From positions 1 to 64,000 of the forward strand of contig WBMZ01000227.1 in NCBI GenBank assembly GCA_013400975.1: DNA of 64,000 nucleotides, written 5' to 3'. Positions 36,600 through 47,842 of this stretch are shown piece by piece. A program made the translations under genes and the position numbers. The DNA is from Atrichornis clamosus. Lineage: Eukaryota; Chordata; Aves; Passeriformes; Menuridae. The first letter of the stretch is position 1. Each line of letters begins with the position of its first letter. The notes beneath the pieces were generated by a model. That model was not told the DNA's origin, did no database searches, and worked only from the letters and a program-made list of their open reading frames with translations.

Positions 36600-39451
36600 T
36601 TTTGAGTCAGACAAATTCAAAGTTCTACTAAAATCAACGTCTTGTTTTCTCCTCACCCACAGAACTGGCCAGAAAACAGTGCAAAAGTGTTGGTTGAGGC
36701 TGCGGCTGCAGCCTGGGCAGGCGGGAGGGGCAGGAAGGAGGTTTGTGCTGGAGCAGTGATCAGAGCCCTGCGGGCACGTCCAGCGCTGGGAGCACGTCCC
36801 TGATCCTGGGCACAGCAACCGAAGAGCTGGTATGAGGCTTGATTAATGAATAATTAATTAGAATGCATTCTAATTAGTGTCAATCAACTTGCGGTGTGGA
36901 GACTAAGCCCGGTACGTAAGATTGACTTTTTTTTAATGAGATGACAAATGTGGTAGATGAGGAGACTCTTGATGCTCCGGCCGTCTGCGTGGTGTTTGCC
37001 AGGCACCGAGGGCTCCGAGGGGTCAGTCTGCTGAGCTCGGGAATGGGATGGGCAAGGAGGAAGGGCTTGCTCTGTGGGAACGAGCACGGGGAGCAGAACT
37101 CTGACAGCAGAGAGCTGTTCAACTGAATGGACAGGGATATAAGGAGATCTAAAGCTTGAAGCTGCGATAAATGCACATTTCAAGTATGGTGAGAGTCATT
37201 TGGGAGCTGGAGCATCCCACTGGAGCTGCTGGTTGGCTCCTCAAAGCCAAAGTGTCTCAATGGAGCTTGATCTGTGGTTTCTGAAAGGGTGCTCTACTTG
37301 GAAAGGAACTAATCCTGTAAAGTTTTATGTCCAAGCCACAAAGGATGCTCACAGCAGCCCATCCTGGGTATGGACCCATGGTTACTTGCTCCAGTTAGTT
37401 CTGCTGGAGGCAGGATCAGGCCCTGACCCTGCAGAGGGGTGCAGAATGTCACCAGCCGTTGATGCTGCTGTGGCACTGAGGCACATGATGAGTGGCTAAT
37501 CAACACATCAGCTAAAGTGGATTTGATTCTGAGAAGTCTTATGGACCCCAGTAAAAATCAGTAATCATTAAAATTAACCACATGCTGATTTGATCAACAT
37601 ATAGCTTTGTTAATTACCAGCTCTTTCTTCATATCCATCTGTTCTAAAGATTTTAGTGAACCTGCAGCAGATGTTCATGCAAATATAATAAGTTGGTTGC
37701 CATGTAAATATAAAATTTTCAGGAGTGTTTGTGTATCAGACACACAATTTATTTGTGCTGTTGTCAGGATCACGTCTTCAGTGCCTTAAACACAAAAGTG
37801 ATGACTTTGTTATAATCCATGCTGGAGCCAATGTCTGCTGCTGGGCCACGCCCTGCACCCCACTGCTGGGATTCGTGCTGATCGTGGGCCCTGCATTCCG
37901 GCACTCCCAGCGCCCTGGCAGTGGCCACCCTGGAATGAAATGGCACCCCTCTCTTCATGCTCCCTTCCAGAGGACAAACAATCGTTTCTGCTCTCTTGGT
38001 GAGCACGGTCCGTGGGGCAGCGGGCGTTCCAGAGTGGATCACCATTCCCTGTGCACCGACAGCCTGCTGCAACGCGGGCAAGGGGCTCCAGCAGGGCGCT
38101 GGTGAGAGCGAGGGAAGGTGTCAGCCCAGCCTGAAGCACGGATGTGCCCACGGTTTGTGTTTCCATCCCGGAAAAGCCTCTTCATCCTGGTGCTCCTCTC
38201 TCTCTCTCTTTCTCTTGCATGGCTTCACCTTTGTAAGGCATTATCCAGAGGCTGATCCCACATGCTGGCTGGAGAATGCAATGTAAGTTTTGGTGTTGGT
38301 TGGGGGAGCACAGGGAAAGGTGGACCTTAATTCCCAGTGTCCTGCAGAAAGCTTAGACTGGCATCATTATTCATTTATGTCTGCTCTTGAAAACAGCTCT
38401 GCTCTCTGATTTCTGCTCTCATTTTCAGCTTCTAAGGGAAGGAAGCACAAACCCCAGACACCTGCGAGTGACTGGGACATCTCCAGAGCAGCAGCTCCAA
38501 ACCAGGCATGAGGAAGGAGAGAGGAGCAGCGTGGTGGGCACAAACCTGACATCTCAGCAAGGGCACAGCCATTTCAGCAACAAAAAGGGGATTTGAAGAT
38601 GAGAGAAAATAGTCAGCAATGTGAGTGGGAGTTCATCTAAACCAAGATCATCAATTTTTTTATATGAAGCCACATTTCTACCTCTTTGTATAATATTTGC
38701 TAATATTTCTACTGTTTAATACTAAAACCATGCCCTTTACTGAACACAGAAATGCTAGAGAAGCTTCTATTTCCCACTACAATTGAGTCTTACTACATCA
38801 AATCTTTAGATTTTAGATGACAGTGGGAATTAATAGCAAGAATAAAATCTTATAATTGAAACTGAAATGAAACTAAATCTTACAGCTGGGATAGTGGCTC
38901 GGACTTCAGTCTGAGTGCCTAAGGAATCACTGCGCATTTTTAATCCTTCCACTCTTTTCCATAAATGTTTTGACATGCTCAGAAATTTATCTTCATGATT
39001 AAGGCTGCTGATCATCGCTGACTGATGAGTCCAAAGTCAAAATCTTTACTTACCATTTACTCAGGAATAAATTTCCAACGGGAAATCTACAGTAAGGGCT
39101 CACTGCTCCCATTAGTCACCCGGGGCGATGCTTTGCTGCACGCCGTGGTGCAACCCACGCCTGGGCCTGGGGTCCTCAGGCTGCAAGCCTTTCATTTTTA
39201 TTATCAAGCAAGATACCTGACAAGAATATGACACTCCTGCAACATACATTCTCCTGCCTAGAAGCCCTGGTATCTGTTCTTTTCTAAAGAGGATATTTAG
39301 TTTAGATCATATTGATATTTAATTAACAGATTCAAGACCTTCCCTTCTGTGTCTGTTTCTCTTCAACTCTGTCCTTTTAGATGTTGCTTTTCTCTTGTGT
39401 GCATAATTAGAAGATGGCCTTCAACATGTATGAAATGAGAGGCCATGAAAC
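36600..39451. other. Non-coding stretch with octamer motif
   Basis: No gene or dispersed repeat is recognised. Bases 37,500-37,720 are AT-rich and carry an exact octamer ATGCAAAT at 37,677-37,684 and several TAAT/ATTA cores; this is a candidate regulatory block. Bases 37,830-38,120 are GC-richer with chance open frames on both strands. A short CT-rich run lies near 38,200. Confidence 0.35.
36855..36876. promoter_or_regulatory. 22-bp perfect palindrome with TAATTA arms
   Basis: A perfect inverted repeat without spacer: TAATTA, then GAATGCATTC, then TAATTA. The outer arms are the classic homeodomain core and the centre holds ATGCAT. It lies in an AT-rich stretch (36,840-36,890) with further ATTAAT cores just upstream. 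The symmetry suggests a site for a dimeric homeodomain or POU-type protein; that is inference. Confidence 0.45.
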
Positions 39452-39500
39452 AGAGGAGGAGGAAGAGGAGGAGGAAGAGGAGGAGAAGGCTAAGGAGGAG
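39452..39500. repeat. Purine-rich GAG/GAA microsatellite
   Basis: An imperfect (GAR)n tract of about 49 bases on the + strand, interrupted by GGCTAA near its right end. It is an uninterrupted polypurine run for most of its length. Confidence 0.88.
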
Positions 39501-40702
39501 CACCTTGAATTTTGGCCTTTTTCCCCCAAGAATTCTGTGGATTGAAAAAAGAGGCTCTCACTGGTGTGAGGAAGTGTGTGTGGTGCTGGGATTCCGGGTG
39601 GGCAGGTGCTGAGCCCGTGCCAGCGGCTGATCCGTCCCTCCTTCCCTCGCTCCCTCGCTCCCTCCGGCAGCTCAGCTGCCGGCCCAGGGGCAGCGGAGCC
39701 AGCGCCAGGCTGGGGTTGGGCTCCTGAGGGTTCGGCCCGGGCCCCACTCTGGTGCTCCTTACAAACACTCCGTGGTGATTTACTGGGCTCATGCTAAGCC
39801 TCTTGCCTTTGGAGAGGAATTAAAGTAACTGTGGAACATAAGAGAGGGAAGATCCGTTAGTATTTCCTTCTTTATAATTCATATATCTATAATATGCTTT
39901 AATTTCCTCTAAACTCCTTAAATGCCTGCAAAACCAAAGAGTTCATATCCTTCCCACGCTGTTTATTACTGAGGCGTGAATCATTCCCAGGAATGGTCCG
40001 TGTGACCCCTTGGGGTCCCTTCTGGAGCAGCCGTGGCGGGGACGGGCCTTTTGGTGGAGCAGGATTGTCTCTGTGTTGTTGCTGAGCATAGAAGACACGG
40101 TATTTTATTTATTCGTGCTGCAAATCAGCACTAATTTCCTGAAGAACGAAATTTATTGGCTTTATTCCTTCATTTGAATAATTACTGCCAATAAATATCT
40201 CAATAAGCTGCCATTTACAAAGTAATTTTCATTAAAATTAACGGGCAGCTCCTGTGCAGTGATGAACTCCACGCACAGCGTGTCGGAGGCAGCTGCCAGC
40301 CCGGCCTGGCGCTCCGCAGCCTCCCCACCTCCGTCTCCCCATTCCCAGCGCCGGGAAGCCCCGGCCCTGCGAGGGGCCGCTGTTGCCCCTCGGGGTGTCG
40401 CTGCTCTTCAGCATCACGGGGAGCACCAGCAGTCCGGGTCCCTCACCACGAGACCTGCTACGGGAAAGGGCCAAACCATGGGATTTTGGGAAAGCGGCTC
40501 CCGATGGGTGCCTGGACGCAGCTGCCTGGACGGGCACAGGTGGGACCAGCGGTGTGTCCCCTGCCCACCCTGAGACCCCTCCGAGTGTCCGGGCGAGGAA
40601 ATGAACCCAAACCAAACAACTCTCTGCCATGGAAACAAAAACGTCGCTTTAATGGCCTTTGATTTTCTGCCATGTCTGCTTCTTCGGTTCTGTTTGCTCC
40701 TG
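39501..40702. other. Non-coding stretch with two GC patches
   Basis: GC-rich patches at about 39,580-39,760 and 40,255-40,600 flank an AT-rich block at 40,080-40,230. The AT-rich block contains a perfect 10-base inverted repeat, ATTTATTGGC at 40,151-40,160 and GCCAATAAAT at 40,187-40,196, which places two converging CCAAT-box cores 26 bases apart. The CpG count in the patches is moderate and I do not call them islands. Confidence 0.35.
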
Positions 40703-40841
40703 GAAATGTTTGGTTACTTTTGCTATTTGAAGTGTTTGTTATTTTTTGTATTGGTCATTTTTGCTTTTTGAAGTGTTTGGTTATTTTTCTTTTTTAAGAG
40801 TTTTGTTATTTTTAGGTTATTTTACTTTTGGAAGTGTTTGA
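40703..40841. repeat. Degenerate T-rich tandem repeat
   Basis: The motif GAAGTGTTTG recurs at 40,729-40,738, 40,770-40,779 and 40,831-40,840, with a variant (GAAATGTTTGG) at 40,703. The spaces are T-rich segments containing GTTATTTTT. The period is irregular (26, 41 and 61 bases), consistent with an old, eroded array. Confidence 0.6.
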
Positions 40842-41080
40842 TCTATAGAAAGCAGCACCAGACTCTTCTGTTAGTTTAACAAACAGACCTTACGAGGATG
40901 CTTCCTCATTTTCTGCCTAATCATCACCAAATCGCTTTTCAATTGCCCTGGAGAAAGCCCATTCATTTGTTTTGCCTGGAGGAAAGATCTTTATCTCTCG
41001 GTGCTTCCAGGAAGGAATTTCCATGTCAAAAGGCAGTTAGAGTTGCTCCTAGACTTCCAGGCCATCCCAGAGACCATAGG

Positions 41081-41109
41081 AAAAAAAAAAAAAGCAAAAG
41101 GAAAAAAAC
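41081..41109. repeat. A-rich simple repeat
   Basis: A run of thirteen A residues followed by AGCAAAAGG and a second A run. No LINE or SINE body precedes it on either strand, so it is not the tail of a recognised retrotransposon. Confidence 0.8.
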
Positions 41110-41141
41110 AGCATTAGCTTGTGTGACACCGTCACATCCCA

Positions 41142-41178
41142 ATTTTATTTTATCGTGCTATTTTATTTTATTTTTTAG
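41142..41178. repeat. TTTTA simple repeat
   Basis: Several TTTTA units, ending in TTTTTTAG. The end resembles a splice acceptor, but no exon-like sequence follows. Confidence 0.75.
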
Positions 41179-44100
41179 GTTAAAGATTGCTCCAAACTGG
41201 AGGAGAAGAGCATGGGTTTAGGGTAACATCTGTTCAGGTTTCTGCCTTCTCCAAGCTTCCATTGGTTTCAACACTCCTCTACTCGGTCTCTTCCCTCTCT
41301 GCTCTTCTCCACTTTCCTGGCCACACGCTTTCCCTGTCCGTCTGTGCGTCTGTGGTGCAGACGTGCAGCCCCATCTGTCCGAGCCCCCGTAGCTGCACTG
41401 CACAGGAAATAAATCTGGTCAGAACAGCAAGGAACATATTCCAGTATTTGTTCTGGAAAGTGGCAACATGCCAGGCCCAGGGATGAGCCAGGGTCAATGG
41501 TCACTCTTTGAATTAAGATAACGAGTGGGCACAGCCAAACCCAGCACTTGCTGTTTGGAATATGCAGAGAATTCCCAGTATGAACCACAGTGAGTTACTA
41601 TAACCCAGACTGCAGTAACTGTATAGAAAGGAGCTGGTGAATGCACATAGAAATGTCTGTTCAGATGCAACTGAGATAAGAAACTATAAACCTGATGTAA
41701 AATTAAAATGAAGGAGCTTCCAATGCTGCATGTTAAGAACTGGACCAATGTCAACTCCATCCTACTATCCTTGGAAAAACGCTGCTTTTCAGTTCTGAAA
41801 AAAGCTCATTTGGACCCTAAGGGATCACCAGCATTCCTGAGAAGCCACACTGGTGCCGGGAGAATTTCCCCAGGCCGGGGGAAGGCCTTGTGTCCCTGTG
41901 TCTGGGTTTAGGCCAGGGCTGTCAGAGCGTCCGGCTCTGGTAAACAGCGCTGGAGCTCTTGCACTGCGGCAGCTGAGCTGAGGTTGAAGCCGTATTAACT
42001 CTTGACATTTTAAGGGAGTAAAATAAATAAGAACTTGCTCACAGTTTCAGCACAGCCTGAGCAGCGCCAGCACGACTGCTGAAGCCCAGGAATAGCCGGC
42101 TCTGAGTACAAGGGAAGCTGTTACAGGCGAGTCAATGGGGAAATAAACCTAAAAGTCAAGCTAAGCAGCAAAATATTGAATCTGTTTGAAAACGAGCCCA
42201 CTGTGGCAGTGTGTTTCTGCAAGAGAAGGTTGATTATAACTGACATCACGGGACCTTACAGCCACAAAAGCTCCAGCTTTCGGGGAGTTTCCATCCTTGT
42301 GGCACTGAGCCGTGTCAGCTCTTGTGTCCCCACATCGGTGAGCACTGGCTGAGAGCTCCTGGTCCCCCCTGCAGCTGGAGCCGGGCAGTGAGATGTGTTG
42401 TCGTGGTTCTCTCCTCTCATCTCTTCATTCTTTACTGCAATATTTCCTTCTCGGTGGTGCTGAAAGAGTGACTCGCTTACTTGAGTGTGTTTTAGCTCAT
42501 TACAGAAATAAAGGACTGCATGAAGAAAAGATTACATGCTATGGAATCCCAGCAGAATTCCTGGTAAAGTCTGTGTTTGTATTAGATTTTTCTTTTTTTC
42601 TCACATCTTTAGATTGTGACAGATGCACATAACAAAGAAAATGGAGGAACATGTACTGCATCTCTCTGTGCTTGTATTTTAATAAGGTTTTAAATGTCAT
42701 TAAGCCCAAACCTCTCAAATCTTGGACTGCAGTGGAGGCTGCGATCAGCTGCCTTTGAAATCATAAATCTGAAAAGTACAGCTGCGGAAGCAGCATTTGA
42801 AATGGGAAAATATTGTGCCTGTAGGACTAATTATGCTTTTGCAAACTTTATCAAAGCGTTGCTGCTTATTCACAGTTAGCAGCACAAGGACGAGGTAATG
42901 AATGGAAACGGCTCTGACTCAGTGCACACAAACGCCCCTTTTCCGGGGAAACGGACAATTAAGGGCTTGTCATGAATTTTGACTGTTCCAATCTCTCTGC
43001 CAGGACAATGGAGAATTAGAGACACCAGAGGCATGAAGGATGCTGGGATCCTGTTCCCCAAATTCACCGGGATTCCTATGGGCTGCCCTGAGGGTTGGCT
43101 CCCTGCACAGAGTTTACTGAGAGCTCTGGAAATGGGATGCTGCTGCCACAGGGTTATCAAAGGAATGGGAATCCAAAGTGCATGTTTCAAAAGTTCCCTC
43201 TTCTTCAGCCTTTGTAGGGAAAAATCCCTCCAGTCATATTGCCTTGACACACGTAAGGTTTTCCTCAGGTGTGAGGAGAAGAGCTGGTGCCTCTCTCAGC
43301 AGGTTCCTGCAGGAAGGTAAAATACTGAAATTATTCAAACTGCTGAGTCAAGGCCGAACAACATGAGGAGCAGAATGCCACGGATCAGCACTGCAGTTCC
43401 TTGGTAGGATACCTATGTTTGGAGCTATTTTTCTTGCCTAATAAAGGTAAAGATGTAAAAAAGCCTTTTTCCATTTCCTTGTCAATGTCTCTGATCTCAG
43501 CCAATGCAATCAGCCAGCAGTGAGGGGTCCAGATCCTATCTCAATATGAATAATCTGGGATTTATTGATGCTCTTGTAATTTACTTTGAGTTTTTTGTGG
43601 GTGAGATTTCTCTTCTTGCTTTCTTGATCCCACCATGTCCTTTTTACACTCAGAGAGTTTTTCCCTCTGTCCATGGATAAACCTCCCTGGGATGTATCAT
43701 GTCTAGGTTTTTCCAGGACACCAGGATTATTGCCAAATCCCGTGTGAAGCTCCCCCCAGCTCAATGTGTGAGTCCACCCAGGGGGAACCCACAGGGATCC
43801 TGACACAGGGGGCACAGCTTTGGGTGCTTGGTGACCCCCACAGGGTGTGGGGTCACCCCTTGGCCAGGACAGGCTCTTCCTCTTGGCCGGACAGGTGCTT
43901 CCAGATCACTATTCCACCCCAGATGGGACTCGAAATGCCAGGTCAGCTGCAGCTGCAGGGTCCCCCCTGCCCCTGCCCTGACTGGTCCCTGTGCCAGGGG
44001 TGCTTTGGCAAACAGTGTCCAGAAAGCTGAGACAAAGAAAACAGGTTTTTATTTGTACACTCACAAGTGTATCGCGTTGTGCTTTGACACTACTCAGATG

Positions 44101-45088
44101 GAGGTCACAAGCTGTGCCCAGCTGAAGTGAGAAAACTGTGCTGGCAAATGCTTTAAAAAGCTTGAAGCTATTAAATTAGAGACAGAAGATCCTCGAGAGA
44201 GGACGGTGATATCTTTATTATTTCCTTACTTAACTGTTTTGTCACCTCCTGCACAGACATGGTTGAAAATTAACTCTCACACTTTTCCAGGCTATGGAAG
44301 TTTTTGACTTAGGAATATTTTTCATCATGAGCAGTTATCATATCAGTTTACTTCAGCCGGTGTTATGTGTAAGTATGAAAAGAAACCCCTCAGTAAGAGG
44401 GAGGCAGAGACGCCTGGGTGGCTGGGGAGGAACGTGGGTACCCCTGTTCCCCAGAGAAGGCTCGGGCTCTGTGCTGCCCACTCGGGCCTGTGCTCAGCCC
44501 AGAGCACGGGCTGCTCTTGCAAGAGACACAGGAGAAGTGTCAGGAGGCTGAGCTGAAAGAGCCACAGTCTTCCAATGAATTCACCACCATGGCACGGCTC
44601 ACTCACTGGCTCTGTCTCATCAGAGCAGGCTGTGCCAGAAGAGGGGAGGCAGATCCTGCCAGGACAGGTGCCATTTACCACTGAGCTGGAGCTTTAGGGG
44701 AGAAATGAAGCGATGCTCTGTTTTGGGAGCTTTGGAAGCGCTGGAACATTGGGAAAGGCCCTGGAGCAGGTGTCTGGCAGAGGGTCGGGGGTGCTGGGTG
44801 GTGGTTGCCTCCATCCCGTGGGGCAGAGCCTTGGCAGCACCAGAGGTTTTCGCCTGCGGCTCCAGTGCCTGGAGCTGTCTACTGAGGAGATGGCGCGGAA
44901 CAAGAGGGTTCATGAGGAATAAACTGGAGCAGTTATGGCCAGAATAAATACACCAGAACTTCCCCCTGCAGCTGGTGTGTTTGCCTTCTCCCTGCTCTCT
45001 CTGGGAGGGGAGCAGAAATGAGCTCAGGTCTGAAGCAGTGACAAGATGAGACAAAGGCAGTCACAGCCACTCTCCTACAAGGAAATGT
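41179..45088. other. Single-copy non-coding stretch
   Basis: No gene or dispersed repeat is recognised. Bases 42,480-42,960 and 44,130-44,360 are AT-rich and repeat-free. Bases 43,760-44,000 and 44,420-44,940 are GC-richer and contain opposing open frames with no protein family. Confidence 0.35.
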
Positions 45089-45142
45089 TATGGTTGGACG
45101 TGATGATCTTGGAGGTCATTTCCAGTCTTAACGATTCCATGC
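45089..45142 (+). mobile_element. CR1 LINE tail fragment
   Basis: A 54-base sense CR1 3' remnant: 'tatggttggacgtgatgatcttggaggtcatttccagtcttaacgattccatg'. It matches the 'ggacttgatgatcttagaggtc' class of tails, with the final repeats decayed. Confidence 0.78.
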
Positions 45143-47792
45143 TTCAACGAGTCTATTGCAACTGTAATTGAAGATGTAAAAGGTGAGAGAGCATGTGGGG
45201 TGTTCTGCAGGAGGATGGCACAAAGGGAGGAGCTGTTTGCTGCGGACTGACAGTGTCCAGGTTTGCTGAGGAGACTGCAGACAGCAGGGATGCTGAGCAA
45301 GTGCCACATTTTGCTGGAACTTACACTGTGTGAAAAAGCCTCTGCTCCAAGCCCCAGAGTTAGGAAAGGATGCACAATGCAATCTCTCTGTCATGTGGAT
45401 GTGAATAGTTACACGAACGGAGAAGGCAGCAGACAAACATCCATGAGTGGTCTCTGGGGGCAGAAGAAGGGACAAATCAGAAAATCAGAGAGTTTACAGA
45501 AGGAAGGTAATGGGACACAGCAATGTTCGTTCTGCTCCTTACCCTGTCCCTGGTGTGGTCAGTAAGAACACATCCCTGGGCTCCAGCACTAGTTTTTCTT
45601 CCTTTGGAAGCAGCTGAAGTATTGCTCAGGCAGGTGCAATCTTATTCTTAGTGATGTCAACAAGGAGCATCATTAAAGCCCGTTCACCTGGGAACAGCGG
45701 CTTTGCTTTTGTTTGTGTGTGACTTTGGGATTCAGGCAGATGCCTGTTACTGCCAACAAGTGCTGTGAGAGCCTGGTTTTGTAGGAAAGGCGGGAGAGAA
45801 GGGAGAGGAGCTCAGACTGCTGTTGGTAAAGCTGATTACGTGATACAAGTCTGCCAATCCATCCCAGGGACAGACGGAGTCCTGGTAGCTTTTTATCTGC
45901 ACAATTAATTTTGACCACCAGATGCACGTGACTCCCTCAGGGGGCAGAGGGGCTGTTTGTGAGCATTGATGCAGCTCCTTCAAACTGCCCCAGCCTGGCA
46001 CTGCCGTCGCTGCTCTCACAGGTGCAGCTGCAGTGAGTTACAGAGCTGGAGACAGCTCCAGGTTCAAGGCAGATCTCCTAAGCAGAGGATGTGACAAAGT
46101 GTAAGTAGAAAGATGATCACCTTGGCAGGAGCTCAGAGATGTATCTCAATAGCTGCAAGGCTGTATAGGACACAGGATTTGGTCTTGTGCTTTAGATCTG
46201 ATGCTGAATCTGAGCCAGTTTCACTTAAAGTCTTTCTTTTTAATGACATCTCCTGTTTAATTATTGAGCTCAACTCACAGTGGTTTGACTCTTTTTGAAG
46301 TGCAGCAGCTGGCCGTGGACTCTGCAAGCAGGGCTGTGTTTGAGAATCAGGCTAAGGAAAACACTGGTGGAAAATGGATAAAACATCTGTTATTTCCAGA
46401 GACTGCTGTGTTGCAGTGTCACCGTGACCCGAGCTCTGTGCCGGAGCTGCAGAGAAGCAGGAGCAGCGCGGAGAGATGGGAACGCCGCTCACCTCTGCAG
46501 AGTCCTGGGCATGGAGCAGCCATGTGGGAACCTCAGCGTTTGCCCTCCCAGATCTCTATCCCAGCCTGTGGACAGCACACCGTGAGCATAACTTGGGCAG
46601 CCAGGAGCAATAAATCAGGAGTGAGTCCGGGACACAGAGGCTGGAAGGAGCTCGTGCTGCAGTGAGGGGATGTGCTGGATATGTGCTGGACCTTCCTGGA
46701 GCGGGGCAAGGAGAATGCATTTCTCTGATTACAGACACAGGGGTTTATGATTAAAACTGTATAAAACCAATCTCTTTTGCGCTTTGGGGGCTCAGCCTGA
46801 GAACATGATTCATAAAATATCCAGTTTATAAAATCACACCCCAATTCCGCCGCACTGATGTCTTTCAGCAACAGGCCCTGCAAGAGGCCAGCTTCCATCC
46901 AAAGTCCACTGCACATAATGGAAAAACTCCTGTTTATTTCCTCAGGCTTTGGATTGGGTCCTCAGAAAGCAATTTGGGCAGTGAGGTGAGAAATTTGGGA
47001 TGACCACCATATCAATAACATGAGCATTGAGCTCCACACTCTTCACTTCAGTTCACAGACAAAATTCCATGCAAGTGCTGAACAGCTGACCTCCCATGTG
47101 CTGCCGAGGTGGATGCATTTGAAGATGGGCCTTTTTAATGCATCTCTCTCGTGTGCTATTTTTGTACATTGATTCTTAATTTCGTTGCGGATTCTGGTTT
47201 TATTTGCTGTGCTGAGATGATGCTCTGACTGTACCAACACCTGTTAGATCCAAATTTTAATGTGATTTAGATGAGACGATGGGGGGCACTTTCTATTCTG
47301 CTGACCCAATCTTGTGTGTGCTAGGGGAAGCCAGTGGAGCAACATGGATTTGTCCCAGCAACTTTATGAAAGGCCCTTGTGGTAGTAGGGTCCAATTTCC
47401 TTTTTTCCTTTCAGTATTTATTCCTCCAGCTCATCATTTGTGGAGAAAACACTGGCCACCGGGCACTCTGTAGAGCTGCAGTGCCCCTTCTGATGGACAC
47501 GAGGGCTGAGCCTCGTGTTCCTGGCACAGCAAACTCGTGTCTCATGGCTCCTGAGGCCGCTGGGTGGGCAGAGACGGCGGCTGAAGCCAAGCGCCTGCCT
47601 CGGGCCCATCCACATCCGCAACAGCATCTCTTGCGTGGCAGAACTTCTCTGAGGAGGAGACACATCTAACTGAGGGCATCAACAGCTTCACGCTTCACGT
47701 GTTGTTGGCAAGGCTTTCCCATGAAATGTTAGTTGTGTAAAATGGCATTTTGGGCAAAATCACCAAAACTTGCATTCAGCTGTAAAAGAGCA
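45143..47792. other. Single-copy non-coding stretch
   Basis: No gene or dispersed repeat is recognised. Open frames up to 133 codons overlap others on the opposite strand and show no known domain. Nothing else stands out. Confidence 0.35.
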
Positions 47793-47842
47793 AAGAATCC
47801 TAGAATCCTAGAATGATCTGGGTGGGCTGGGACCTTGAAGAC
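47793..47842 (-). mobile_element. CR1 LINE tail fragment, antisense
   Basis: A 50-base remnant of an antisense CR1 3' end: 'aagaatcctagaatcctagaatgatctgggtgggctgggaccttgaag'. The duplicated ATCCTAGA is a mutated form of the terminal repeat, and 'gggtgggctgggaccttgaag' is the adjoining CR1 segment. Confidence 0.8.

Noticed and set aside
38088..38102. CCAGCAGGGCGCTGG as a second CTCF site
   Set aside because: It lacks two G residues of the core spacing and mismatches three consensus positions.
41142..41200. TTTTTTAG at 41,178 as an acceptor
   Set aside because: It is the end of a TTTTA simple repeat, and the following frame is not recognisable as an exon.
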